64,000 nucleotides of DNA from Mantamonas sphyraenae (lineage: Eukaryota; CRuMs; Mantamonadidae): positions 36,708-100,707 of the forward strand of contig JAPMXV010000014.1 in assembly GCA_026936335.1 (NCBI GenBank). Direction: 5' to 3'. The notes under the pieces are model-generated. The model did not search any database and was not told the origin of the DNA. It was given only the letters and a program-made list of their open reading frames with translations. Numbering within the stretch: the stretch's first letter is position 1; every line of letters begins with the position of its first letter. Position numbers and translations under genes: made by a program. Positions 43,857 through 54,503 of the stretch are shown here, piece after piece.

Positions 43857-45615
43857 ATGTCGCGCTCGTCGCTGTTTTCCAAAGCCACCAAGTGTGCCCC
43901 GCGCCACACCATGTTTGCCAACCAGGGCCTGTATGGCCTGGGGGCTCTCGAGGTGCAGACGCAGGAGGAGGTGCTTGCCGTGCACCAGCACCAGGTCCGC
44001 AACCTCGATGTCCATGAGTACCACTCCAAGCAGTTGCTCCGCAAGTATGGCGTCTCCTGCCAGCACGCAAAGGTCGGCTCCACCCCGGACGAGATCCTCG
44101 CCGGCGCCCGTGAGCTCGACGTGCCCGAATACGTCGTCAAGGCCCAAATCCTTGCTGGCGGCCGTGGCAAGGGCACCTTTTCCAACGGCTTCCAGGGCGG
44201 CGTCCACCTCTGCAACACGTAAGCTTGGGCCCTTTCGCTTCTTCCATGTTTGCCTCCCAGCTGGCGAGTGTGTGTTTTGCGCCTGCCGTCCCTCGGTTCT
44301 CTTCTCGCCTTGCTCACATTTCCAGCCTTCGCCCCCTTTTCTTCGCCTTCGAACAACAGCCCCGAAGAGGCCAGTGAGCTGGCTGCCAAGATGCTGGGCC
44401 AAACCCTGGTCACCAAGCAGACGGGCGAAGAGGGTACCCTTGTGCAAAAGGTTGGTTTGGGCCCTACTCGGCACGTATCCAGCGCCAAACGCAGCCCACG
44501 GGAGGGAAAACCCCATCTCGCTGACTCGTCTTTTCGCCACCCGGCCCCAACGGCGACCCCCACACACTCTGGCCTCACCGCACACTGCCACAGGTCATGG
44601 TCTCCGACTCGGTCAACATTGAGAAGGAGTACTACTTTGCTCTGCTGATGGACCGCACCCACCAGGGCCCCGTCATGGTCGCCAGCCCGGCCGGCGGCAT
44701 GGACATTGAAGCCGTCGCCGAAGAGACCCCGGAGAAGATCTTTACGGTACGTGAGGCACAGTGAGAGGACGAAACAAGGGAAAGAGAACGGGAACGGGGA
44801 CGGCGATGGGTGTAGGAGGAGGGGGGAGTGTGGGGGGGGTGGCCTGGCACAATGCTCACCCGAGACTCGGGGTACGTTTTCAACCACAGGATCCGATCGA
44901 CATCTTTGACGGGATGACGCAGGAGCAGGCCGACAGCATGGCAGCCAAGCTGGGCTTCCAGGGAGACCAGGCAGCACGTGCAGCTGAACAGATGCTGCGC
45001 CTGTACGACCTGTTTATTGGCACGGACGCCACGCAGGTGGAGATCAACCCGCTGGCTGAGCTGGACAACGGCGAGGTGATGTGCTGCGACGCCAAGATCA
45101 ACTTTGACGACAACGCAGCATTCCGTCAGGAGGAGATCTTTGCCATGCGCGACTTTAACGAGGAGGACCCGCGCGAGGTGGAGGCAGCCAAGAACGACCT
45201 GAACTATGTGGGTCTGGACGGCAACATCGGCTGCATGGTCAACGGCGCAGGCCTGGCCATGGCCACCATGGACATCATTCAGATGTACGGTGGCATGCCT
45301 GCCAACTTCCTGGACGTGGGAGGAGGAGCCACGGAGGGCCAGGTCACCGAGGCCTTTAAGATCCTCACCAACGACAAGCAGGTGCAGGGCATCCTCGTCA
45401 ACATCTTTGGCGGCATTGTCAAGTGCGACGTCATTGCCGAGGGCATCGTGGCCGCCGCCAAGACCGTGAACCTCAGCGTGCCCCTCACCGTGCGTCTGGA
45501 GGGCACCAACGTGGAGAAGGGCAAGGCCATCCTTGAGAGCTCGGGACTGCCCATCATCACTGCCGACAACCTCGACGAGGCTGCACGCAAGAGCGTGGAG
45601 AGCATTGGCCTGTGA
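43857..45615 (+). CDS. SUCLA2: Succinyl-CoA ligase beta subunit, mitochondrial
   Basis: Four exons, 43857-44218, 44360-44450, 44594-44746 and 44890-45615, join in frame to 443 residues. The first ~45 residues are basic and hydroxyl-rich, as in a mitochondrial targeting peptide. The ATP-grasp domain follows: [36 protein letters not shown], and [12 protein letters not shown]. The CoA-ligase domain has [48 protein letters not shown] and [18 protein letters not shown]. The enzyme makes ATP or GTP while converting succinyl-CoA to succinate in the TCA cycle. The ATP (SUCLA2) versus GTP (SUCLG2) type cannot be decided by eye. A transposase gene begins 49 bp after the stop codon. Confidence 0.9.
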
Positions 45616-45664
45616 TGATGTGTTGTGGCGTTCAGCGCGCTGTGGTCAGCAACGCAAAACAAAA

Positions 45665-46684
45665 ATGACCTTCAAAACGAATGCAACGGGTGGGTCATAC
45701 ATCCACGGCAAAGCCTTTTCGGCGGACAAACGAGAATGCATTCTCTTTCACTACCAATCCAGCTTGCGTCCTTCGTGCAGAGGCACAGCGGAGGCTCTCG
45801 GTGTGTCTCCTTCCGTCGTGTCCAAGATTGTACGTCAACACCGAGCCATGGGCCATGTACGCCCTCTTGTGGCCCAACCACCGTCCAGGCGTCTCCTGGA
45901 TGCCAATGACGACCAGTTCATTGCTGAACAGGTGGCCGATGATCCGCGACTGTACCTGGACGAGTTGCAAGTAGCCGTTGCTCTTCATCGCAACAAGGTG
46001 GTATCTCTGTCCACAATTCGCCGTTCTTGTGCGCGCATGGGACTGACTCGCAAGAAGGTGAGTGCTATCGCCAAGCAACGGTTCAGGGAATCCACCGTGG
46101 CGCGCACACGCGAGTTTACTCGAGCAATGAGGATTCGCGGTGTGTTCCGAGCGCCGAACGTGGTCTTCTTGGACGAAACTGCAGTGAACAACAGAGTGTG
46201 CTACAGGAGATATGGTCGTGCGAAACGTGGGCAACCAGCGGTCGTTGTGGAGAACCATCCCAAGCAAAAGCGCATCAGCGTGCTGGCGGCCATCAGCACC
46301 GGTGGGCGCTCGCCACTGGTAGCGTACACAATGCGAGAGGGGTCATACAACCGGCAGCTGTTTATGGAGTTCCTGGAGCAAGACCTCTTGCCCCGCATGC
46401 GAGATTGCCGCCAAACAGTTCTGGTCATGGACAACTGCTCCATCCACAAAGGCGATGCTGTACGCCAGCTGTGCACCTGGTATGGGGTGGATGTCGAGTT
46501 TCTCCCGCCTTACACACCTACGCTCAACCCCATCGAGCTCATGTTTAGCAAGTTCAAGGCGGTCCTCCGCAGGGAATTTCATCGAGTGGACATTTGCACA
46601 TTCGCGGCGATTTGTACTGCATTGGGGCATGTTACGGCTGCTGATGTGAGGAACTGGGTCCATCACTGCGGGTACCGCATGTAG
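45665..46684 (+). CDS. Tc1/mariner (IS630-like) DD34E transposase, intact
   Basis: A single uninterrupted ORF of 339 residues. The N-terminal half holds a paired-type helix-turn-helix (SCRGTAEALGVSPSVVSKIV) and a second helical DNA-binding region ending in STIRRSCARMGLTRKKV. The catalytic part has the three acidic residues in VVFLDETAVN, VLVMDNCSIHKG and PPYTPTLNPIELMFSKFK. There are exactly 34 residues between the second Asp and the Glu, hence DD34E. Such enzymes cut and paste DNA at TA dinucleotides. The gene looks functional, but only 49 bp separate it from the succinyl-CoA ligase stop. That spacer contains no TA dinucleotide, so a left end with its TA target is missing or hidden. Domestication or a truncated element are both possible. 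Confidence 0.9.
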   Translation: MTFKTNATGGSYIHGKAFSADKRECILFHYQSSLRPSCRGTAEALGVSPSVVSKIVRQHRAMGHVRPLVAQPPSRRLLDANDDQFIAEQVADDPRLYLDELQVAVALHRNKVVSLSTIRRSCARMGLTRKKVSAIAKQRFRESTVARTREFTRAMRIRGVFRAPNVVFLDETAVNNRVCYRRYGRAKRGQPAVVVENHPKQKRISVLAAISTGGRSPLVAYTMREGSYNRQLFMEFLEQDLLPRMRDCRQTVLVMDNCSIHKGDAVRQLCTWYGVDVEFLPPYTPTLNPIELMFSKFKAVLRREFHRVDICTFAAICTALGHVTAADVRNWVHHCGYRM

Positions 46685-48001
46685 GATCGTGGAGCGTAGC
46701 CATTCAGGGCGCACGCTGGTGCTGAAAAACCCGTACTCCCAATGCCATCTTTGTGTCGGGGGGGCTCAAAGAGAAGCAGGGAGGGCTAAGTGGGGCACCT
46801 ACAAGGCGTGGATAGTGCCCACCTCCCCTGGCAGCAGTCACCCGAGTCAGGAGCGACGGCCTTGCAACCGGGCTTTGCGAACATACCATGCGCCCCGTGC
46901 ATAAACAATCCATGGAACGCCTGCATACAGTCATCATGCCACATGGTCCTCTGGTTTTGGCTCCAACACCCGTGGGAGGAGCAGCATGCAGGTTGACGCC
47001 GTTGAGATGCACCCCTTGACACCCAGTACAATTATTGTGCACATGCGTCTCCCCTCAGCAGACCCATGTCCCAATATGTATCTACAAACACCATGAGACA
47101 GCCTGTGAAGCCCGATACCGTGGATTCACAACCTGATTTTCACGTAGCCTGACAAGGCGGTTCTTTGTGTCGTCGAGGACGGCCAAGGCCCCACGGCAAG
47201 GGGCGCTTCCTGCTGTAGTGTCTTGGTGTAGTCGCACAGCCTTTCCACTTGACTCTGTTTGGTTCCTGTGGACGTGTGCCACTTGCTGGTCACGCGACGG
47301 CAACGAAGCATCACCCTTTTGCCCGTGCGGTGCCCAGCGCTGCGTCTGCCGGTTTGGTGGGCAATCGGGCGTCGTACAGGGAGCATACTGCAAACGGGGA
47401 CAGCACATCACACCCACATTTGCATGTAGAGGCGACGACGCAGCGCGACGACGCGGCAACTTCTAGCCACTCATCAATTTTTCTTGGCGTTGTGGCCATG
47501 CCTCCTACCTTTCAACCCCTCCTCGGTGATCTATCTCCTGCTGGATTGAGTTTGCCAGGTACAAAACAGCCGAGACTCTATTGTGACGTGCAACGCCTGC
47601 GAAAGCAGCACCTATCCTTCCTCGCCCTCCTGGTCGTCCAGGTCCAGGCTCTGTTCCCTCTGTTCCTCAACATCGTTACATGGGCCACTGTGCTCCTCAG
47701 TGAGTGTGAACTGCAGGATTTCAACCCTCTGTGCCGGCAAACGGCCAACGTGCGTTTCGATGTTCTCGTCGGCAACGGCGTGCGCGGGGCCCTTCCAGAG
47801 CAGCAAGTGATGTGGGTAGGGCTGTGGAGGATGGGGCTTGTGAACTGTGTGCAAGTGCTCGGGGGCGTCGGAGAGGGCAACAAGCTTTCTGCGGCATTTG
47901 ACAGCGAGGCGCGAGGCTTGACGTTTGACAACTGACCTGCTCTGAAAAAGCGGCGGCTGGCCCAAGTGCGCGGGTGGAGTCAATAGTTTCAAGAGTGTAG
48001 A
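46685..48001. other. 1.3-kb interval without a confident gene, between transposase and Fanzor gene
   Basis: No conserved domain could be read in any frame. The longest plus-strand frame (to the stop at 47933) gives a possible 146-residue product from the ATG at 47496. It has a hydrophobic stretch (LSFLALLVVQVQALFPLF) and a strong GTGAGT donor near 47700. The segment 47950-48001 ends in GTGTAG just before the Fanzor ATG, which could be a splice acceptor, so part of this interval may be a 5' exon or untranslated leader of the Fanzor gene. Transposase 3' sequence and the right end of that element should also be here, but no inverted repeat to 45616-45664 is visible. Confidence 0.5.
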
Positions 48002-51000
48002 ATGTCGATTCTGAAGTGTCAGCACCATAGCTGCAACAACGAGACAGTGCTCATGGTGTGCTGGGTAACGTCAGCCCGATCTCACGTGTCGCTGGTGTGT
48101 CCGACCTGTGTGGCCGACAACGAGTCGATTTCCCTGTACACACCACGAACAAGACTACCTGCAAATCTGGGCGAGCCCGAAGGTGACATGCAAGGGTACG
48201 CCAACGTCAACGGTGTCAACCCCGCGAAGGTGGCATGCTGGGTGTCGTCCTATGCCACAGCCGTGCGCGCCTCTCCAACTCTGCGAACGTCCATGTGCAA
48301 GTACCTTCTCGGATGGCTGGAGGCAACGACAGGCGGGAACGACCCGACCCAGTTGGGGCCTGAGCCTGGGGAGCAAGGTAAGCTCAAACCGCACTCAATC
48401 CCGCTGACAGGAGAGTGGAGATTGCTCACCCGCCCTCTTTGCGCCGGCACACACAGACCCCAGCGTCGTCAACACGGCCCTTCTGCGGCAGACCTGGTGC
48501 ATGGCCATGTTCTGTGACGACGACATGTATGCCGTGGCCTGCAACGATCTCTTCCTTGCCGCTACAGTGCTGGCAGGCGGCGACGACCTGTGGGGTGACT
48601 CGGCAGATTTCCATCACCGCCTCGAGGTCGCATTCGACTCTGACTTCCCCATCCAGATGTTGCATGGTGGTACCCCCCCGCCAGCGGACGCCGCAGGGGT
48701 TGCAATGCTTGCGGGGCGAGGTGCTCTCCAGCAACGTGAGGGCGAGGGCCTGCCGGAGCAAGAGCAGGAAGTGCCCTTCGGGGTGCTCTGTTTCCAAGGG
48801 GAGCACTACACGGCATGGCTTCCACTGGCGGAAGGGAAATTCCGTGTGTACAATGACCTTGTGCCGCAGCTGACTGACGAGGAGTGGCCCGCGCCTGAGC
48901 GTGCGCCCACGGGTTTCAGGCTGGTCTTCCTCAAGTCTCAACCGGAAGAGGAGTGGCGGTTGCCGTCTGCCATGGGCACCGTGGCTCTCGACAACAAATC
49001 AAACGTGTTCCGCAAGCCCATGGCCATCAGGGGCCCGCGAGTTGTGATGCAGAGCAAGGAGAGCTCCACCTCAGCTGCTGGAAGGCGTTTGTACGCGCAC
49101 GCTGCACGGGCTCGAGGGACAACGCCAGCGCCTCAAGGACGGCCACCTTCGACCCGGGTGCAGGTTGCTGGGTCAACCGCATCTGTGCGTGGGCTCCGTT
49201 TCAACCGTGTGCCCGCCACGCAGACATCGGCAGCAGGGCAGCTGAAACAGCTTCCGACTTCAGCCGGCGACAAGACGCCAGTGACCGCAAAGTGTCTGGA
49301 CGTGTTGAACGACAACTGGCAACCCCCACCTTTGGCTGACTCTGCTGTCAACGAGGGCGTGGAGGGTGGTGTGCAGCGTGGCGTCGCTGGGTCGGGGGGA
49401 ACCCGCCTTGCCGCAGTGTACGTTGGCCTCAGCAGCCTCGCCGCTCGCTACTTGCACCTCTCCGACCATACCATCACGCATCCCGCCACGTTCACCTCTG
49501 CCTGGCAATGGGTCACCACGATCCTCGACACTGTGTTGCCCAGATTGAGCAAGCTGTTCTCGACTCGCACGGTTGTGGTTGTGGACGACGTCGTGTCCAC
49601 AGCCGCACTGTTTGCAGGTCGAGCCACGCCAGCCGAGCTGCAACGCTTCTACCAGCAACTGAGTGCAGCTGCGTCCCAGGACACCTTCTCCAACGCCAAG
49701 CAGCGAGCGTTCGCCGCTCGTGCCACTGTCACCACCCTGGCGCCAGTGATGCGCGACTACCTTGCTGCCCATCAAGTGGCAACGATGTCACTGGACGAGT
49801 TCGTCACAAACCAGGCCGTCAGAAATAAGGCCGTCAGAAACCAGGCCGCCAAAAACCAGGTCAAGGCCGAGGACGATATCGTTCTGTGCCACCGCGAGGG
49901 GCGTCTCATGGCTGGCCTCGCACTCCATGGGTCAGCTCCGGGGCTGCGGGTTGTCAACATCTTCAACGCCCATGTGGTGGACACGAAGAAAGTGCACGCC
50001 CAAGCGACGTCATGGAAACTGATAACCTGGGCCAAGGGAGTCAAGAAGAAGCCCAAAAAGGGGAAGACGACAAAGACCAAATCGCGAGGGAAAACATCGA
50101 TCAAGAGTGACGACGAAAAGAAGGAAGAAGAGACTAAAGCGCTGAGGCAGCAGCTGCTCACGGTGGGTCTGGAGGAGACCGAACGTGACCATGGTCCCAT
50201 GTCGGCCGTCGCCCTGGCGCAAGCAGTCTGCCAGCGGCTTGGAGGAGTGCATGGTCTCGATCATCAACGCGCGCAGACCGTGATGGAGTCGTTCAGCAGA
50301 CTGTGTACGCAGGCCAAGCCGAAACCGCGCTCAGTGGAGGAGTTGGCACAGGCCATGGGCTTGACCGAGGTCAACATCACCTACAACCACAAGCCAGAGC
50401 TGAAGAACACCGATGACACCCGTATGCATATGGAGTACAAGCTCGGGCGTGGCCACAGTGCACGGGAAGGGACGCTGCACGTGCAGGAGATGCCATTCCA
50501 TCTCGCACAGGGCATTCACAAGGATGTTGCGAAGGCCATGGTGGGCCAGGAGGACGCCACGGAGCCGGACGAGGAGGACTGTGCGGTGCCCTACCTGCTG
50601 ACGGCAACTGAAGCCGAAATCGAGCAGCTTGTGGAGGAGATTCCTGCTGGCTTTGATGCATCTGTCTTCAAAAAGAACAAGGAGGAGTCACTCGGTTCCC
50701 GTGAGGCCGTTAAAAGGTGGACATCTGTTCCACATGTGATCACAGCACGGCACGAGAAACAACTGGCAGTGCTCCTGCGGAAGGATGGCCAAGTGCTTCG
50801 CCCTCCTGCGACCCCATCATCAGCGACCCGTGCGGACCTATTCGAGGTGGCGCTCCAGACAGGGGCAACAACAGAGGGCGAGACATTGACGCCGCTCAAG
50901 GATGCTTTTTATGACAAGGATGACGTGAAGGGAAGCCAGCGGGGGCGACCCGTGTGGATCCCGCACGGTTTTGATTTCGCCACGCTGCTGCCTTCGGCCA

Positions 51001-54000
51001 CGGCGATCAGGGAGCACGATTTTGTTGAGTACCAGAGCGATCTCAAGAAGAATCTGAAGCTGGAGGCGAACGTGCGTGGGCTTGGAAAGAGCGAGGCTGA
51101 CGTTCTTGGAGCGTTGGCGGACTGTATGCTCGTGCAAACAGCCTTGCTTCGAGCATGGTTCGTCGACCAGGTGATTCCAGAGGTGAAAAAGGACCCAACT
51201 GCATGGTTCACTGCGCCCCATGGACGCCAGCAATCGGTGGATGGCAGCGACGAGCAGGAGGAGGGGGAGCTGGATGAGGCGGAGCTGGATGAGTCGGAGC
51301 TGGATGAGGCGGAGCTGGATGAGGCGGAGCTGGATGAGGCGGAGCTGCCAACAGAGGATCAGACGATGATTGACGGGATGGTGGTCGACGGGATGGTGGA
51401 AGTTCACAGCCGCGTGAAGCCCTTCTACCTGCTCGAAGCGTCCACGGCTCTGCGCACAGTGGCGACGCACAACCTCAAGGTACTCAAGGAGAACGTGGAC
51501 ACCCCAGAGGAGCTCAAGTCTGTACGATTTACCAGGAACGGGATACAGAAGGCGGGCGATGGTCAACATGGTTTCGACTTTTCCTTCATGGTCACGCGTC
51601 TGAAGGTGGATCTTTCGGAGGCGCCCGTGTCGAGCATGGCCAATGACATCGCTCGTGCCTTCAATGGCAGCCTGCAGTCGGCCATCTCCTTGTGTGCCTA
51701 CCCGATGATCGTGGCGCTGATGAGGAACGGGGCGCCCAGCGAGCTGCCCATGTCCGCCATCGTGGCCAGCGTCGCCGCGCTCATGCGTACAAGCTATGCA
51801 AAGACCAAGAAGGCGTTCCAAACCCACCAGGTGTCGACAAAGGACACACGTGACTTTGTGTTCTCTCAGCCCATCCACAAGGCCACAAAGGCTGCTGCCG
51901 CGGCTGCTGCTCACTCTTCAGTGGAGGTCCAGGGGCCCTCCATGGATGTGCAGGAGTCCTCCATGGATGTGCTGCCCTCTGTGGATGTGGAGTCATCCAT
52001 GGATGTGCAGGGGTCCTCCGTGGATGTGCTGCCCTTTGTGGATGTGGAGTCATCCATGGATGTGCAGTCCTCCGTGGATGTGCTGCCCTCTGTGGATGTG
52101 GAGTCATCCATGGATGTGCAGGAGTCCTCCGTGGATGTGCTGCCCTCTGTGGATGTGGAGTCATCCATGGATGTGCAGGAGTCCTCCGTGGATGTGCTGC
52201 CCTCTGTGGATGTGGAGTCATCCATGGATGTGCAGGAGTCCTCCGTGGATGTGCTGCCCTCTGTGGATGTGGAGTCATCCATGGATGTGCGGTCCTCCGT
52301 GGATGTGCTGCCCTTTGTGGATGTGGAGTCATCCATGGATGTGCAGGAGTCCTCCGTGGATGTGCTGCCCTCTGTGGATGTGGAGTCATCCATGGATGTG
52401 CAGGAGTCCTCCGTGGATGTGCTGCCCTCTGTGGATGTGGAGTCATCCATGGATGTGCAGGAGTCCTCCGTGGATGCGCAGCTCTCTGTGGATGCGCAGC
52501 GCTCACAAGGTGTACCTCCATGGGACCCGTACGAGGAGGTGTGCGCAAGTCTCTCGGATCAACTCGGCAAGCACGTGCGTGGCAAACGGGACGCGTTGTC
52601 TGTGCTGTTGGATGTGATGCTCAAGCCCGACCTGAAGACCAATCTCAAAAGCACACAAGCAAAGCGCGCCATTGCATCGACAGCAGCATCATTGGACTGT
52701 GTTGACGCGATGTTTCCCGGTCCGGTTGACATTGGCGGCCAGTTCGTCTTCGGCGCGTACTCCGTCAAGACGTACGCGTTTAAGATCTTTGTGAACACCA
52801 TGGAAGCAAGGTGGAAAGCCCATGGAAAGCCGAACGGGAATGCCAACCCAGATGACCCCCAAGACGCCAACCCGGACGCCAACCCGGACGCCAACCCGGA
52901 CGCCAACCCGGACGCCAACCCGGACGCCAACCCGGACGCCAACCCGGACGCCAACCCAAACGACCCCCCAGACGCAAACCCGAACGCCAAGTCGGACGCC
53001 AATCCGGGTTGGTGGAATGCACTGAAAGAACGCGAGTGGGTTTTGACGGATGAGGCCATCCCGAGTCTCCCTAAATGGCTCAAGCAGGCAGTGTATCGGT
53101 GTCGGTATGCTCGTCGCATGCCAGAAAACAACAGTGACGAGGATCTGCCCAACAAGCACTGGGCAGGGAAACGGCCGCTGCGAACAGTTCCCGTGAAGTC
53201 AATACTCATGCTCACGCGCGGCGTTGGCACGAAAAACGCAAGGTGCCTGCTGAAGAACGTCAGCGCCAGCAGCATGCGCATGCTCTCTGGTGGAATCGCC
53301 GCTCAGGGGAAGTACAGACGAGCGTTTGTGTTACAGCCACCAAGAGTTCACACTCTCCTGCCTTCACCGGCGAGCCTCGCAACATTGATCAGGCCAAGGA
53401 TGGCTCATCTCCTGCCCCTTCTGCTGGACCCCAAGAAGAACGCGCTGATTGCCCTGGCCGTGCTGAAGCCCACGGGCATGCCAGACACGTTGACGACCGA
53501 GATCCAGAAGATTGCTCCCGGTTTCCCGAAGTACCCCGTTCCGAAGCGTGGCTTGGTCGAGCAGGTCAAGGCCTTTGCCAAGAATGGATACGCAGTCCTT
53601 GAGCATGCACGCAAGGTGCTGTGGATCAGCATTGACCCTGGTCGTGGACGCGACTGGGTCGAGGCGATCTTTGTGCGGGACGGCCAGCTGTATGTGGCCA
53701 CCTTGCCCCTGGACAGCCACGATGTGCAGGCACACAAGGCAGGGCAGGACCGAGTGCTGGCGTCGTACACGGACTTCAAGGAGGAGTACAAGCAACGTGT
53801 CTTCGGAAAAGATTTGCACAAGGATGCGAAGCACATGCGTGCGCAGTACGCAACGTTTCGCAAACGAAGGATGGCAGGCGTGCGTGAGATGATCTCCGTG
53901 ATCCACAAGTTCCGCGCGCATCTGGGCCTGGAGCAGGTGATTGTGCTGCAGCCGACAAAGACGTTTGGCGGACGCGGGAAATCGCAGGAGATGCGGGAGA

Positions 54001-54503
54001 TGCTGGCCAACCACTTTGTCGTCATTGCAGCAGACGAGAGGTATACATCGCAGCAGTGCTTCTGTGGCAGCGCTGTCGACAACTTGGACGACTTTGGCGC
54101 TGAGAAGTTTGGGCGATGGCGGACGTGCAGCAGCCACTGCCTGTCGGACATCGACTCCAACATGTTTGACGCCACCAAGCAGCTCAAACGCTTTGCACAA
54201 CGGCACGCATGCAAAGAGATGGAGGGCGAGGGTGAGCACAACTTGCACCAGGCAGTTCAGAGAGACCGAGGCTCTGCACACTGCATCTTCTGGCGGCAGA
54301 TGCTCTTCTTTGTCACAGGCGTCTGGATGGAGAAGCCAACAAAGAAAATCAAGGTGCAACGCAAGGCAGCAGACAAGGCAGGCGAGAGAAGCAAGAAGAG
54401 AAGAGATGAGGAAGTGGGGGAAGAAGAGGATTCGGGTGGGTCACAACCACAACAGCATGCAACCAAGCGACAAAGGGTACCAAGCGACGAAGGAGGCAAA
54501 TGA
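48002..54503 (+). CDS. Giant Fanzor-type (TnpB-like) RNA-guided nuclease protein, 2,140 residues
   Basis: Exon 48002-48377 and exon 48457-54503 join in frame across a 79-bp GTAAGC..CACACAG intron. Residues 1-45 hold a Cys/His cluster (KCQHHSC, VCPTC). About 135-290 resembles a papain-fold deubiquitinase/OTU end (GEHYTAWLPL, His242; C140 and C145 upstream). The middle is unassigned, with Lys-rich and repeat tracts. The C-terminal ~300 residues carry the Fanzor/TnpB RuvC-like core: LWISIDPGRGRD (D1852), GRGKSQEMREML, AADERYTSQQCFCG (E1986; C1993, C1995), CSSHC (C2016, C2020) and SDIDSNMFDATKQL (D2025, possibly D2023). The glutamate sits in the zinc-finger lead-in rather than after RuvC-II, a rearrangement known for many Fanzors. 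The tail is Lys/Arg-rich, NLS-like. Fanzors use a guide RNA to cut DNA and are usually 500-1,000 residues. The extra ~1,500 here are unexplained. Activity is unproven. Confidence 0.8.
51268..51349. repeat. 15-bp tandem repeat coding for ELDEA
   Basis: About five copies of a gaggcggagctggat-type unit code for (ELDEA)n with one ELDES. The result is an acidic linker at residues about 1063-1091 of the giant Fanzor protein. Confidence 0.9.
51940..52490. repeat. 57-bp tandem repeat, about ten copies, inside the Fanzor ORF
   Basis: The word tcatccatggatgtg recurs near 51993, 52050, 52104, 52161, 52218, 52275, 52329, 52386 and 52443. Intervals are 57 bp, or 54 bp twice, where a GAG codon is missing. 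Each unit codes for SSMDVQESSVDVLPSVDVE. Copies are almost identical, which signals recent expansion, and the reading frame is kept in every unit. All are in the disordered middle of the protein (about residues 1290-1470). Confidence 0.95.
52858..52990. repeat. 12-bp tandem repeat coding for NPDA
   Basis: About nine copies of gacgccaacccg, with slightly diverged flanking units, code for (NPDA)n at residues about 1593-1637, just ahead of the conserved C-terminal part of the Fanzor-like protein. Confidence 0.95.

Noticed and set aside
43742-44977. Upstream extension of the small ankyrin ORF across succinyl-CoA ligase exons
   Set aside because: The extension is antisense to conserved ligase exons and introns. 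The ATG at 43741 gives a sensible protein.
47249-47935. 229-residue plus-strand ORF as a confident gene
   Set aside because: Competing frames on both strands are similarly open, and no domain or homologue is recognised, so it is reported only as part of an unassigned interval.
45616-48001. Terminal inverted repeats of the Tc1-like element
   Set aside because: Words from the 49-bp spacer were sought as reverse complements downstream to 48 kb, and no convincing match was seen. A short ttcag..ctgaa palindrome near 46703-46725 is too small to count.
51911-52548. Minus-strand ORFs and CRISPR-like look of the 57-bp repeats
   Set aside because: Repeats are contiguous without unique spacers and keep the sense reading frame, so this is a coding minisatellite, not a CRISPR array.
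48501-54503. Bacterial TnpB or contaminant contig
   Set aside because: The gene has a spliceosomal intron, sits between eukaryotic housekeeping genes, and has a Fanzor-type motif layout.
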